Below are positions 42,557-51,234 of a stretch of DNA of 64,000 nucleotides, piece after piece; the stretch's first letter is position 1; each line of letters opens with the position of its first letter. The DNA lies in contig JAFASQ010000352.1 in assembly GCA_019244395.1 (NCBI GenBank), positions 1 through 64,000 of the forward strand. Direction: 5' to 3'. The notes under the pieces are model-generated. The model was not told the DNA's origin. It saw nothing but the letters and a program-made list of their open reading frames with translations, and did no database searches. A program made the translations under genes and the position numbers. Source of the DNA: Solirubrobacterales bacterium. Its GTDB lineage: Bacteria > Actinomycetota > Thermoleophilia > Solirubrobacterales > Solirubrobacteraceae.

Positions 42557-43630
42557 TCAGTCTCTGGGTTCCGAACGCGCCGCCAGCCACTCCGAGATCT
42601 CCGGCCACAGCTCCTTACGCGCCGCCGAGCCGGCGACCAACCCGATGTGCCCGCCCGGCCGGGCGAAATGCTCGACGTCTTCGCTTGAGATCAGGTCGAA
42701 GAACGGCATCGTCCCTGGCGGGGGCGCGATGTGATCGGCGCCGGCCGTGATCACCAGCACGCTCTGGTCGATCCGGCGCAGGTCGACCTGGCGGTCGCGC
42801 AGGCGGACGCGTCCGCGCAGCAGCCCGGCGTCCCGGTACATGAGCTCGATCCACTGCGCCCAAGCCTGGCCGGGGAACGGCGGGTTGTCGCCGACCCACT
42901 TGGCCATGGTCTGGTACGCGTCGCGCCGCGCCGTCCCGTCCTGCACGTTGTCCCAGAGCCGGCGGTAGGTGCTCCAGAAGTTCGTCACCGGCTTGAGCAT
43001 CTTGTTGGCGATGTCGATCGCGCCGCCGGGGACCGTGCCCCACAGCTCGGCGACCTCCTCCACGTCGAAGTCCGCGTCGCCGACCCACTTCGCGTAGGTC
43101 GACTCGCGGCCGTCAATGGGCATGGTCAACTCGACGAGGTTCTTTACGGGGGCCCGCCCGCCCCGCGCCCCGTCCCTTTCCAGCCCGCAGTACATCGCGC
43201 ACAAGGTGGCCCCGATACACCAGCCCATCAGCGTCAGCTCCTCGGCGCCCGCGGCCCGCAGCGTCTCGCGGACCGCCCAATCGAGCTCGTCCAAGACGAA
43301 CTCGTCGAGGCCCATCTCGGCATCCTCCTCATCGGGGTAGCCCCAGTCGACGAGGAACACGTCGAACCCCTCCTCGAGCAGATATTCCACCAGCGAGGAG
43401 CCGGGCCTCAGGTCGAAGATGTCGGGTCGGTTGATCAGCGCGAACACGAGCAGCACAGGCACGCGATAGCGCCGGTTCGAGGAGCGATAGCGGTAGAGCG
43501 TGGTCTCTCGGTGGGTCCAGACCACCTCCTTCGGTGTGGCGCCGATCACCGCGTCGTCGGTGGTGAGGAGGATGTTCGTGTACTCCAGCGCGTCGACCGG
43601 GAAGCGCCTGACCCGCTCAATCGCGCTCAC
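42557..43630 (-). CDS. phaC: class III polyhydroxyalkanoate synthase, catalytic subunit
   Basis: A 357-aa alpha/beta hydrolase-fold synthase. The nucleophile Cys138 sits in the lipase-like box GWCIGA; Asp in ITAGADHIAPP and His in RPGGHIGLV complete the triad. Its short length and the presence of a PhaE-like partner indicate class III. It polymerises (R)-3-hydroxyacyl-CoA into storage granules. The start is GTG 43630, overlapping the phaE stop (GTGA). Confidence 0.92.
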   Translation of the reverse strand: MSAIERVRRFPVDALEYTNILLTTDDAVIGATPKEVVWTHRETTLYRYRSSNRRYRVPVLLVFALINRPDIFDLRPGSSLVEYLLEEGFDVFLVDWGYPDEEDAEMGLDEFVLDELDWAVRETLRAAGAEELTLMGWCIGATLCAMYCGLERDGARGGRAPVKNLVELTMPIDGRESTYAKWVGDADFDVEEVAELWGTVPGGAIDIANKMLKPVTNFWSTYRRLWDNVQDGTARRDAYQTMAKWVGDNPPFPGQAWAQWIELMYRDAGLLRGRVRLRDRQVDLRRIDQSVLVITAGADHIAPPPGTMPFFDLISSEDVEHFARPGGHIGLVAGSAARKELWPEISEWLAARSEPRD

Positions 43631-43974
43631 GTCCGCGCCTCCTCGCCGCTGCGCTCGCGCGCCACCTCGTCGCGCAGGGTCTCAACCTCCTGCAGGACGC
43701 GCTCCAGCTTGTCCTCGGTGCGGTGCAGCTGCCGCGACAGCCGCACGATGTCGGCTCGACCCGCTAGCCGCAGGTTGCGCCAGAGAAGATCGATGCCGTC
43801 GAACGCCATGCGCGTCAGCGCCGCGGTGTTCTCCGCGCTCAGGGCGAGGAGACGGCCGAAGCTCGGCTTGCTCACCAGCTCCTCGAACGCTTTCGCGGTG
43901 CTGGATTCGGCCTCCTCGAACAGCGCGCGGACCTGCTCTTCCGGCGACTGTGCGCCGTTGCGCCCGTCTGCCAT
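43627..43974 (-). CDS. phaE: PHA synthase subunit E-like protein
   Basis: A 115-aa helical protein: an amphipathic N-terminal half (VRALFEEAESSTAKAFEELVSKPSFGRLL) and a C-terminal coiled coil (LSRQLHRTEDKLERVLQEVETLRDEVA). It is shorter than classical PhaE (over 300 aa) and corresponds to its C-terminal interaction region. ATG 43974 with GGAGGAATT SD is preferred over the longer track ORF. It is coupled to phaC. Assigned by context plus helical pattern. Confidence 0.72.
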   Translation of the reverse strand: MADGRNGAQSPEEQVRALFEEAESSTAKAFEELVSKPSFGRLLALSAENTAALTRMAFDGIDLLWRNLRLAGRADIVRLSRQLHRTEDKLERVLQEVETLRDEVARERSGEEART

Positions 43975-44183
43975 CGCCAATTCCTCCTTCGCTGTTACGT
44001 GGTTCGAGGCTACCCCATCGACTGCCGCTGACACCAAGGAGGTGGTCGTGGCGACCCCCTCGGTGGGGGGTTCCCGCGTCCGCGAGCTCGTGGACCCGTC
44101 CGCAAGTCGTGCGTACGTTCGAGCGGCCCCTGGCGGCGCCGCACAACTTGCGGACGAGGCCACTAATCTAATGTCCTGGCGGA

Positions 44184-45311
44184 ATGAACGCTAATACGGA
44201 CGTGGCGGTGATCGGCGCCGGAATCGTCGGCCTCTGCACCGCGTTCGCGCTGAGCGAACAGGGGGCATCGGTGACGGTGTACGAGCGGGGGCTCCCCGGC
44301 AACGCTCAGTCCGGGGGTGAATCACGCATCTTCCGCCACGCCCATGACGACCGCCGCCTTGTCGAATTCGCCAGTCAGGCGAGGCGGATCTGGCGCGACT
44401 GGGAGGAGCGCTTCGGCACCGAGCTGCTCTCACGCGACGGCGTGGTCGCGCTCGGCGCGGCCGGCCAGCGCCGCCTCGAGTCCATGCGCAGCGCCGGCGT
44501 CATGGCGCATCTGGTCGAGGGCGACGAGCTGGCGGCGCGGCTCCCGCTGCTCGCACCGTGGCAAGGACCCGCGGTCATCGACGAGGACGGCGGTGCGATC
44601 CGGACTCGGGCCAGCATCGACGCGCTCACCGAGGCGGTCGGCAAGAACCGGATCGTGTTCGATGAAGTCCTGGCCCTGCGGTCCACGAGCGCCGACACCG
44701 CCGAGGTGCGCGCCGCCGGCGCGCGATCCGAGCACTCTCGCGTCGTGGTGTGCGCGGGCCGGGGCACCGCCGCGCTGGCCCGCGGTGCCGGTCTGCCCCT
44801 TCCCCTGCGCCAGGCCGCGCACGTACGCCTAACCTATTCGGTCCGCGAGAGGGACGAGCCGCCGGAACGCCTGGCCTGCCTGCTCGACGGGAGCGGAGCC
44901 TTCGGCGACCTCGGGGCATACGCCGATCCCCTCCCGGGGAACGCCGCCTATGCCGTCGGCCTCGACGACACGCCGGTGCACGAGGACGGCAGCGTTATCG
45001 AATCAGAAGGCCTCGCCGCGATCGCCGAGCGAACCACGGCATACGTCACCCGCGCGCTCCCGGGCCTCGACCCGGACCCGATCGACGTCCGTCACTGCTG
45101 GGTGACCGAACTGCCCTGGCACCCGGACGGATTCGCTGTGTGGGAACTCGGAGCGCTGGTGATCCTGGCCGGCAACCACCTGTTCAAGCACGCGCCGGCG
45201 CTCGGCCGCGCCTTGGCTCGCGCCGCGCTGGGCGAGGGACTCGCGCCGCAGCTGCACCCCGAGGCCAGGCTCGGGGCCGAGCTGTTCGAGTCAGTCCGTC
45301 CAGGGCGTTGA
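44184..45311 (+). CDS. FAD-dependent amine oxidase (sarcosine oxidase/MTOX-like)
   Basis: A 375-aa DAO-family flavoenzyme. DVAVIGAGIVGLCTAFALSEQGASVTVYE is the dinucleotide-binding fold; SGGESRIFRHAHDD is the stretch seen in monomeric sarcosine and N-methyltryptophan oxidases. The covalent-flavin Cys region is DVRHCWVTELPWHPDGF. It would oxidise an N-methylated or primary amine, perhaps products of betaine degradation (inference). TAATGT (44169-44174), 9 nt before the ATG, looks like a -10. Confidence 0.87.
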   Translation: MNANTDVAVIGAGIVGLCTAFALSEQGASVTVYERGLPGNAQSGGESRIFRHAHDDRRLVEFASQARRIWRDWEERFGTELLSRDGVVALGAAGQRRLESMRSAGVMAHLVEGDELAARLPLLAPWQGPAVIDEDGGAIRTRASIDALTEAVGKNRIVFDEVLALRSTSADTAEVRAAGARSEHSRVVVCAGRGTAALARGAGLPLPLRQAAHVRLTYSVRERDEPPERLACLLDGSGAFGDLGAYADPLPGNAAYAVGLDDTPVHEDGSVIESEGLAAIAERTTAYVTRALPGLDPDPIDVRHCWVTELPWHPDGFAVWELGALVILAGNHLFKHAPALGRALARAALGEGLAPQLHPEARLGAELFESVRPGR

Positions 45312-46142
45312 GCCGTCGCCCACCCGGTCCTCCCCCATGTGGGGGGAAGCCACCGGTGTGGAGGGAGCCGCCGAAGCGGGCGGAGTCGCCGAAGCGGGCG
45401 GAGCCGCCGAAGCCGGCGGAGTCGCCGAAGGGGTCGAAGCCACCAAAGCGGGCGGAGCCGCCGGGGCGATGGGCGGCATAGGCGCTGGCGCTGCCACCGT
45501 CGCCGTAGAGCCGGCGCGCTCCGCATCCTCGGGGAAGCGATCAGCGGCATCCTCGGCCAGCGAGAAGAGCGCCGTGGCTACATTGCGCACGTCCTCGATC
45601 AGGCGGCCGCGCTCGGCCCACACGGCGTCGGTCTCGCTATCGAGCTCGCGCAGGTTGCGCTTCGCGTTTTCGGTCATCGCCACCGCGTTGGCGGCGGCAT
45701 CGGACAGACAGCGGTCGGCCTGGGACTGCGCCCGTCGGGTGATCTCGGCCGCCTGTGCGTGAGCGACCTTGAGAATCGCGCTCGTCTCCTCGCCGACGCG
45801 CTCGAGTTCCTCCTCCACCGCCGGCACCGGCGAGCGCCGCCCATGCAGCTCGGCGATTTCGCGCTCGAGCTCAGCGACATGCGCTTCGACCGCTTCGCGG
45901 TCATAGCCGTGTAGCGCGGTCGGGAACCGCCTGGCCGCGGGCTCCAACTGGGCCGCGTCGACCGCTGCCGTCGGCTGGTCGGTCTCGTCGTAGGCGGCCC
46001 AGGTCGGGTCGTCGTCCACCGGCCGGTCGAAGCTGCTGAAGCCGCGCGACAGCTTGTCGCCGATATCGGCGAACCACGTCCCGGGCGAGCGACGCTTGAC
46101 GGGCTCATCGTACGTCGTGCCGCTTCTTTCGAAGTCGCTCAT
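45291..46142 (-). CDS. DivIVA-like coiled-coil protein with Pro/Ala-rich tail
   Basis: About 283 aa. RFPTALHGYDREAVEAHVAELEREIAEL resembles the N-terminal membrane-targeting/coiled-coil start of DivIVA proteins; a long coiled coil follows (to about residue 195), then a low-complexity tail of ATPPASAAPPASATPPASAAPS repeats encoded by tandem repeats. The start MSDFERSG (ATG 46142, SD AGAGGAGTT) is clear. It may have a role in cell-pole or envelope organisation. Its 3' end overlaps the flavoenzyme gene by 21 nt (convergent). Confidence 0.7.
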   Translation of the reverse strand: MSDFERSGTTYDEPVKRRSPGTWFADIGDKLSRGFSSFDRPVDDDPTWAAYDETDQPTAAVDAAQLEPAARRFPTALHGYDREAVEAHVAELEREIAELHGRRSPVPAVEEELERVGEETSAILKVAHAQAAEITRRAQSQADRCLSDAAANAVAMTENAKRNLRELDSETDAVWAERGRLIEDVRNVATALFSLAEDAADRFPEDAERAGSTATVAAPAPMPPIAPAAPPALVASTPSATPPASAAPPASATPPASAAPSTPVASPHMGEDRVGDGSTPWTD

Positions 46143-46256
46143 CCATAACTCCTCTGCGCGTCTCATGGGGTGTGGCGTGGTTCGGCACGCCGCGGGCGAT
46201 CCCTCCGGCGGGTGGAGAGGTTGCAACCGTTCGTGCGCCGCGGCGCGCGGCTCGGA

Positions 46257-46598
46257 TCACGAACCGCCCTGGCCCCCCGGCCATAGCTGGGGCCCGATCC
46301 CCATGATCTCGATCATCCGCCCGATCGGAGCGCTGACACGCCGGTCTACGTCCAGTTCGTGCCCGCCTTCCCGGGCGTGCTTGAGCCCGAGCACGATCGC
46401 ACGCACCCCCGAGCTGTCGATGAATTCGAGCCCGGAGAGATCGAGCCGAATCCGGGGACCGCCCTCCCGCAGCCGGCGCAGCCGCTCCTCGACCGTGTCT
46501 GCCACCGCGATATCCAGCTCGCCCACCAGCGCGAGCCGGACGACCCCGTCCGCGTCGAGGTTCTCCCGTATCTCGAAGGATGGCCCGGCGAGTGCCAA
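46257..46598 (-). CDS. STAS-domain anti-anti-sigma factor-like protein
   Basis: About 113 aa. IRENLDADGVVRLALVGELDIAVAD opens the STAS fold and LDLSGLEFIDSSGVRAIVLG contains the Ser normally phosphorylated by an anti-sigma kinase. TTG 46598 is a plausible start, but the reading frame stays open upstream for more than 900 nt into a decayed LuxR-type ATPase, so the exact N-terminus is uncertain. It probably acts in partner switching controlling a sigma factor. Confidence 0.78.
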   Translation of the reverse strand: MALAGPSFEIRENLDADGVVRLALVGELDIAVADTVEERLRRLREGGPRIRLDLSGLEFIDSSGVRAIVLGLKHAREGGHELDVDRRVSAPIGRMIEIMGIGPQLWPGGQGGS

Positions 46599-46871
46599 GA
46601 GTGCAGACGGTGTCGGATTTCCAGCCAAGCAGCGGGAGGAGGGCGCAATCCTAGCGACGGGAGGTCCGGGAAAGGAATCGGCCCCTGCAGCGTCTTTGAT
46701 GACACAGGCGCGAAGCCCCCCTCGTGCCGGCAATCGGCGGCGGCCGCCACGGCCGCCGCCGGCCTGCCGGTCGTCGAGGCGATGCACGCACCGGCGCACG
46801 GCAAAGCGCCGGCGCGCGGGGGGGTACACGCGCCGGCGCCGGGGCCTGGGGCCGGGCCCCACGAGGCAGTA

Positions 46872-47520
46872 TCCGGCGGTGGCTTGCACCAGCCACAGCT
46901 CGACCCGCGACGGCACGACGGCAACGGCCTCGAGCAGCCGGCGCGCCGCCGCTGGCAAGTGCGCCGCCCGCGCCAGCACGGCCCAGCGCACGGTGTCGGG
47001 CATCTGGACGTTCATCGCGGCCAGCGCCTCGGTGACGAAGAATGGGTTCCCGCCGGTCCGCTCGAACAGCCGCTCGGCGCCGGCACCCGACGCCCCGGCC
47101 AATGTCCGCACGGCCTCGAGCGAGAGCGGCGGAACGTGCCGGCGCTCGACCGCCGGCGCGCCGGCCAGCTCGCCGAGCACGATCTGCAGCGGAGCGACCG
47201 GGCGCAGCTGGTCGTCCCTGAACGTCACCAGGGCGAGCACCGGCAGCGCCTCGACCCTGCGCGCCAGGAGCTTGATCACGTCGAGCGTTCCGACATCGGC
47301 CCAGTGGACGTCTTCGGCCACGAGCACCGTCGGCGGCCGTCGCGACAGCTCCTGGGCCAGCCGAACGAGGAGCTCGTAGGGGCGGCGGGCGTGCGGGGCG
47401 AGGTCGGGAAGCTCGACGCCGGCGGCATCGGCGATGTCGAGGAACGGTCCGAGCGCCCGGGGCGTGAACAGCCGCTCGCAGGCCCCCCACAGTACCCTGG
47501 CCCGTCTCTCCGTAGCGCAG
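46872..47520 (-). pseudogene. remnant of a LuxR-family (LAL-type) AAA ATPase regulator
   Basis: The minus-strand frame reads VLWGACERLFTPRALGPFLD, then VLVAEDVHWADVGTLDVIKLLARRV (Walker B) and TGGNPFFVTEALAAM, the standard order of AAA ATPase domains in large LuxR regulators. The N-terminal Walker A segment is missing (a stop lies at about 47524), and after VELWLVQATAG the frame dissolves into Arg-rich noise. The C-terminal TPR and LuxR HTH parts are gone. The fragment stays in frame with the STAS gene. Confidence 0.75.
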
Positions 47521-47554
47521 AATCAGGGGGCGGACCCCGCGTAAGCTGTTGACT

Positions 47555-48298
47555 ATGTCCGTCGATTCGCCCGAGCAGCTGCGCGGCCTGCGACGGGCCG
47601 GACGGGTCGTGGCCGAGACGCTTCGCGTCCTTCGGAGCGTGGTGGCGCCCGGGGTGAGCACGGGCGAGCTCGACCGGCTCGCCGCCGAGACGTTCGCCCG
47701 GCACGGGGCACGCTCAGGTCCGATCCTGACCTATGACTACCCCGGCTCCGTGTGCATCTCGGTCGAAGACGAGGTGGTTCACGGCGTCCCGGGCCGGCGG
47801 ATCGTTCGGGAGGGTGAACTGGTCACGCTCGACGTCGCGGCCGAGCTCGACGGTTACCATGCCGACGCTGCCGTCACGGTCCCGGTCGGAAGCGTGGATC
47901 AGGGGCGGCGCCGACTGATGTCCGCCACCCGTGCCGCGCTAGCCGCGGGCATCCACGCCGCGCAACCCGGCTGTACCCTGCGCGACGTCGGCGCCGCGAT
48001 CGAACGAGCCTCCCGTCGTCACGGGTTCAGCATCCTGCGTGAGCTGACCGGCCACGGGATCGGCTTCGCGATGCACGAGGAGCCGACGGTGTTCAACTGG
48101 GCGGCACCGGCAGCCAGGGCACGCCTAACCCCCGGGCTCGTGTTCACGATCGAGCCGATGCTGACCGCTGGGCGGCCGGAGATCGTGCTCGGGCGCGACG
48201 GCTGGACGATCCGCACCGTCGACCGAGCTCCCTCGGCGCACGAGGAGCACACGATCATGGTCGCCGAGGCGGGGCCGGTCATTCTGACCGCGGGCTGA
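47555..48298 (+). CDS. map: methionine aminopeptidase, type I
   Basis: A 247-aa (ATG 47555) or 249-aa (TTG 47549) dinuclear metallopeptidase that removes N-terminal Met. The metal ligands are visible: TLDVAAELDGYHADAAVT (two Asp), ELTGHGIGFAMHE (His), TIEPML (Glu) and AHEEHT (Glu). TAAGCT (47542-47547) lies 7 nt before the ATG, indicating a leaderless transcript. It stands apart from the ribosomal-protein context usual for map, so it may be a second copy in this genome. Confidence 0.92.
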   Translation: MSVDSPEQLRGLRRAGRVVAETLRVLRSVVAPGVSTGELDRLAAETFARHGARSGPILTYDYPGSVCISVEDEVVHGVPGRRIVREGELVTLDVAAELDGYHADAAVTVPVGSVDQGRRRLMSATRAALAAGIHAAQPGCTLRDVGAAIERASRRHGFSILRELTGHGIGFAMHEEPTVFNWAAPAARARLTPGLVFTIEPMLTAGRPEIVLGRDGWTIRTVDRAPSAHEEHTIMVAEAGPVILTAG

Positions 48299-48360
48299 AG
48301 CGGGCCGACGCGAACCCCGGCGCGGCGGGCTGGAGCGGACCGACGCGAACCCCGGCGCGG
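48299..48360. repeat. direct repeat between map and Rieske gene
   Basis: Two copies of roughly GGGCTGGAGCGGACCGACGCGAACCCCGGCGCGG, about 35-37 bp apart, fill the convergent gap after map. Confidence 0.7.
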
Positions 48361-49206
48361 CTACGCGGGCTGGAGCCGGCGCACCTCCAGGCGCCCCTCC
48401 TCCACCCGTACCTGGAACGACGGCTGCGCCGAGGTGGCCGGACCGCCCCGGACCGCGCCGTTACGCAGGTCGAAGCGAGACCCGTGGCACGCGCAGACAA
48501 TCTCCTCCCCCTCCACCTCGCCCTCGCTGAGCGAGCAGCCCCGGTGTGAGCAGCGGTCGTGAATGGCGAAGGTCCGCTCCCCGCGGCGCAGCAGGAGCAC
48601 GGGGGTATCGTCGACCACGACCCTGACCGGCTGCCCCTCCTTGAGCTGGGCGGCGTCGGCCGCCGGGGTCCAGTCGGTCGGTCCGGGATCGAACACCGTC
48701 TGGGCAGGTCCCACGCCCTTGTTGAGCGAGAGATGGCCGCCCAGGTAACCGCCGGCCATCAGCACGGACATCCCGGCGAACCCGAGCACCGCCCCGCGGC
48801 CTCGCGCTCCCCTCCGGCGGGCCCGCAGCGACGCGAAGTAGAGCGTCGCGGCGATCGCGTTGCCGCTGGCGTGAACCACGCCGGCGCGGCGAATCGTGTC
48901 GTCGACCACCTCGGTGTCGGCCCAGTCGTTGGCCCCCGCCGCAGCGGTCGGCAGGTAAGCCGCCAGGCCAAGCGCGATCAGCCGCTGGCTGGCCACGCCA
49001 TCGGCATCGGGCGCGAGGAGGTCGAGCAGCGAGGCGCTGGCGAACGAGCCGATCACGACATCGGTGAGCATCGGGTGGACCGCGTGACCGAGCCAGGTGC
49101 CGCTGAGCGCGTCCTTGACGGGACCGCGGGGGACGATCTCGCGAATTTTCTTGCCGAGCGCCTTGCCCGGCGCGTCAAGCACCTCCGCGGACTCGATCGC
49201 TTCCAT
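48361..49206 (-). CDS. DUF2231 membrane domain fused to Rieske [2Fe-2S] domain
   Basis: About 281 aa from ATG 49206 (MEAIESAEVL), or 316 aa from ATG 49311. The N-terminal half is a DUF2231-type four-helix membrane domain (WLGHAVHPMLTDVVIGSFASA), and the C-terminal 110 residues carry a Rieske cluster with CSHRGC and CACHGS ligands. It is a membrane-anchored electron carrier of unknown partner. The longer form would begin at an ATG overlapping the divergent flavin reductase start, which makes the shorter form more likely. Confidence 0.85.
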   Translation of the reverse strand: MEAIESAEVLDAPGKALGKKIREIVPRGPVKDALSGTWLGHAVHPMLTDVVIGSFASASLLDLLAPDADGVASQRLIALGLAAYLPTAAAGANDWADTEVVDDTIRRAGVVHASGNAIAATLYFASLRARRRGARGRGAVLGFAGMSVLMAGGYLGGHLSLNKGVGPAQTVFDPGPTDWTPAADAAQLKEGQPVRVVVDDTPVLLLRRGERTFAIHDRCSHRGCSLSEGEVEGEEIVCACHGSRFDLRNGAVRGGPATSAQPSFQVRVEEGRLEVRRLQPA

Positions 49207-49309
49207 CACCGGCTCCAGCGGAGTGAGCTGGCGGCGTTGTGGGCCGGTATCGATCACGGTGGCGCCATACCCGGTGATCGGCACCGGTAACCGCGGGTAC
49301 AACCGCTCC

Positions 49310-49804
49310 ATGCCCGGAGACCTCAACGACTTCGAGCGGCTCATGGCCCAGCTCGACTATTCGCTGTTCATCGTCACCGTGGCCGCGGGCGAGGAGCGCG
49401 CCGGCTGCCTGGTCGGCTTCGCCTCACAGGTCTCGATCCATCCGCCTCGCTTCCTGATCGGACTGTCGGTCAAGAATCGCACCTACCGCGTGGCCTCAGC
49501 GGGCGCGAACACGCTGGCCGTCCATTTCGTCCCCGAGCAGGCGGAGGAACTCGCGCTCCTGTTCGGCGGCGAGACCGGTGACGAGGTCGACAAGTTCGCG
49601 CAGTGCGAGTGGCGCCCGGGACCGGGCGGCGCACCCATCCTCGCCGGCCTCGAGGACTGGTTCGCCGGCCGCGTGCTCGAGCGATTGCCGTTCGGCGACC
49701 ACTGCGGCTATCTGCTCGAGCCGATCGACGAGGAAGCCCACCGCTCGGGATCGCCGCTCACCTTCCGCCGGGCCAAGTGGATCGAGCCCGGGCACGAGCC
49801 GTAA
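49310..49804 (+). CDS. flavin reductase-like FMN-binding protein
   Basis: A 164-aa split-barrel protein: SLFIVTVAAGEERAGCLVGFASQVSIHPPRFLIGLSVKNRTY is the flavin reductase domain of NADPH:FMN oxidoreductases. The start is ATG 49310. Upstream sequence is the coding or 5' region of the divergent Rieske gene. The electron acceptor is unknown; a link with the neighbouring Rieske protein is conceivable. Confidence 0.83.
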   Translation: MPGDLNDFERLMAQLDYSLFIVTVAAGEERAGCLVGFASQVSIHPPRFLIGLSVKNRTYRVASAGANTLAVHFVPEQAEELALLFGGETGDEVDKFAQCEWRPGPGGAPILAGLEDWFAGRVLERLPFGDHCGYLLEPIDEEAHRSGSPLTFRRAKWIEPGHEP

Positions 49805-49840
49805 ACGGACGCGTCGGTTCCCGGCCCTTACCCTCCAACC

Positions 49841-50230
49841 ATGGCCTACCGCGTCGCCCGTCCCGATGAGTTCGACTGGATCACTCGCCCCCATGACCCC
49901 GACGAGCCGGCCCGCCATGTCGCGGAGTTGAGCGAACGTCTCGCGTTCGCCCACACCCGCGGGAACGTGTGGCGCTACGAGCCCGGCGCCAAGGGCCGGC
50001 GCCACCGCCATCCCGTGCAGGAGGAGACGTTCGTGGTCCTCGGCGGCACGCTGTCGATGTACGTCGGCGAGCCGCCCGAGCGGGTGGACGTCCCGGTCGG
50101 CGGCGTCATCCACGTGGAGCCCGGCACACCGCTCCAGAGCGCCAACCACGGCGACGTCGACCTGCTCGTCTACGCCTACGGCTACCCGCCCGAGAGCGAG
50201 CACGCCGAGCTCCTGGATCCGGTGGCGTAG
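49841..50230 (+). CDS. cupin-domain protein
   Basis: A 129-aa single-domain cupin. The two motifs are RRHRHPVQEETFVVLGGTLSMYVG and GGVIHVEPGTPLQSANHGD, with metal ligands His-His-Glu in the first. TACCCT (49829-49834) lies 6 nt before the ATG. The substrate is unknown. Confidence 0.82.
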   Translation: MAYRVARPDEFDWITRPHDPDEPARHVAELSERLAFAHTRGNVWRYEPGAKGRRHRHPVQEETFVVLGGTLSMYVGEPPERVDVPVGGVIHVEPGTPLQSANHGDVDLLVYAYGYPPESEHAELLDPVA

Positions 50231-50252
50231 GGGCCGATACTCGCACCCCCGG

Positions 50253-50320
50253 ATTGATCAGACCCCGGGAACCCGGGTGATCGATCAGAACCCGGGTGAT
50301 TGATCAGAACCCGGGTAAGG
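50253..50320. repeat. 19-bp tandem repeat with TGATCA/CCCGGG
   Basis: GATCAGAACCCGGGTGATT-type units at 50283-50301 and 50302-50320, preceded by a diverged copy at about 50253. It lies just downstream of the cupin gene. Confidence 0.75.
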
Positions 50321-50433
50321 CGACACTCGCCCGGCCGCACGGGCCGAATTCATATTCACCGGGGGAGACCCGAGACACGCAGCCGGCCGATGCGGTCGGG
50401 AAACGGCGCCCCGTCAGACGCGTCGGCAGGGCG

Positions 50434-50770
50434 TCACGGACACATTTGCGTGTAAGGCGGTCCGCCCACGAACTGCTCCCACTCGGCGCGCGTGAGGTTG
50501 GCGTCCGCCAGAGCGCAGGCACGTCGCCCCCACGCCGCCACTGAGGTGGGCCAGACGAAGGCGCCGCGCGGTCGTCGACCACCAGGAGGCCCCTGCCGCC
50601 GGACCGAACGCCGCCGAGGCGGTGGAGCCCGCATCGGAGGCGAGCCGCGGACCCTGCTGCTGCATTCCGGCGGTGAACCACACCTTGACGGTGCCGTCTC
50701 CGTACCCCCCGAGCTGCGTCCATTCGGCCCCGAGCATCTCGCGGCCTGCCATTTTCCGGCTTCAGCCACC
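50434..50770 (-). pseudogene. decayed C-terminus of a WD40-repeat protein
   Basis: Three frames must be joined: LGGYGDGTVKVWFTAG, then GLLVVDDRA, then FVWPTSVAAWGRRACALADANLTRAEWEQFVGGPPYTQMCP. The last stretch is the usual C-terminal tail of bacterial NB-ARC/WD40 or kinase/WD40 proteins. At least two frameshifts and the loss of all upstream repeats make this a remnant. Confidence 0.6.
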
Positions 50771-50901
50771 CACGAGTCCGACGAGGCTGCCGAGCGGTTG
50801 AAGCCGCTTGCATCCGATTCCGGCGGTAGTACGATCTGACACTCGTCTCGGCGCCTCGAGCGACCAGCGATGCCCGCACTACCTAGGCCGGAGGTTCTCG
50901 T

Positions 50902-51234
50902 ATGGCAGATCTCTCGCGGTACTTGGATAACGCTTACGAGGGAAACGAGTTCCGCGAACTCGCCGATTCACCCGTGGACGCGCTCGAGGGCGTATCGGTC
51001 GGGGACGCCGAGCAGCTTCAGGCCGCGTTCAATATCCGGACGATCCGTGACCTGGCTGAGAGCAAGTACGTGCGAAGGGCGGCAACCCGGCAACGGTCGA
51101 GCAACAGGTCACCCAGGTCAACGATGCGGTCGGCTCGATCGGCACCCAGTCAGCAAGTTCCGGGCAACCCATACCGAGACGGTTCCGTCTCACCTATAAC
51201 CAAGCAAACGGAGGTCAGTTATGACAGAGAGTGA
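50902..51234 (+). CDS. small helix-hairpin-helix-like protein, C-terminus possibly frameshifted
   Basis: Residues 1-58 (MADLSRYLDNAYEGNEFRELADSPVDALEGVSVGDAEQLQAAFNIRTIRDLAESKYVR) look like a compact conserved domain with an HhH-like LEGVSVGDAEQL turn. After codon 58 the frame becomes Arg/Ser-rich, whereas another frame reads GGNPATVEQQVTQVNDAVGSIG, which looks coding. A frameshift near 51072 is therefore suspected. An AGGTTCTCGT upstream gives a poor SD. Confidence 0.5.
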   Translation: MADLSRYLDNAYEGNEFRELADSPVDALEGVSVGDAEQLQAAFNIRTIRDLAESKYVRRAATRQRSSNRSPRSTMRSARSAPSQQVPGNPYRDGSVSPITKQTEVSYDRE

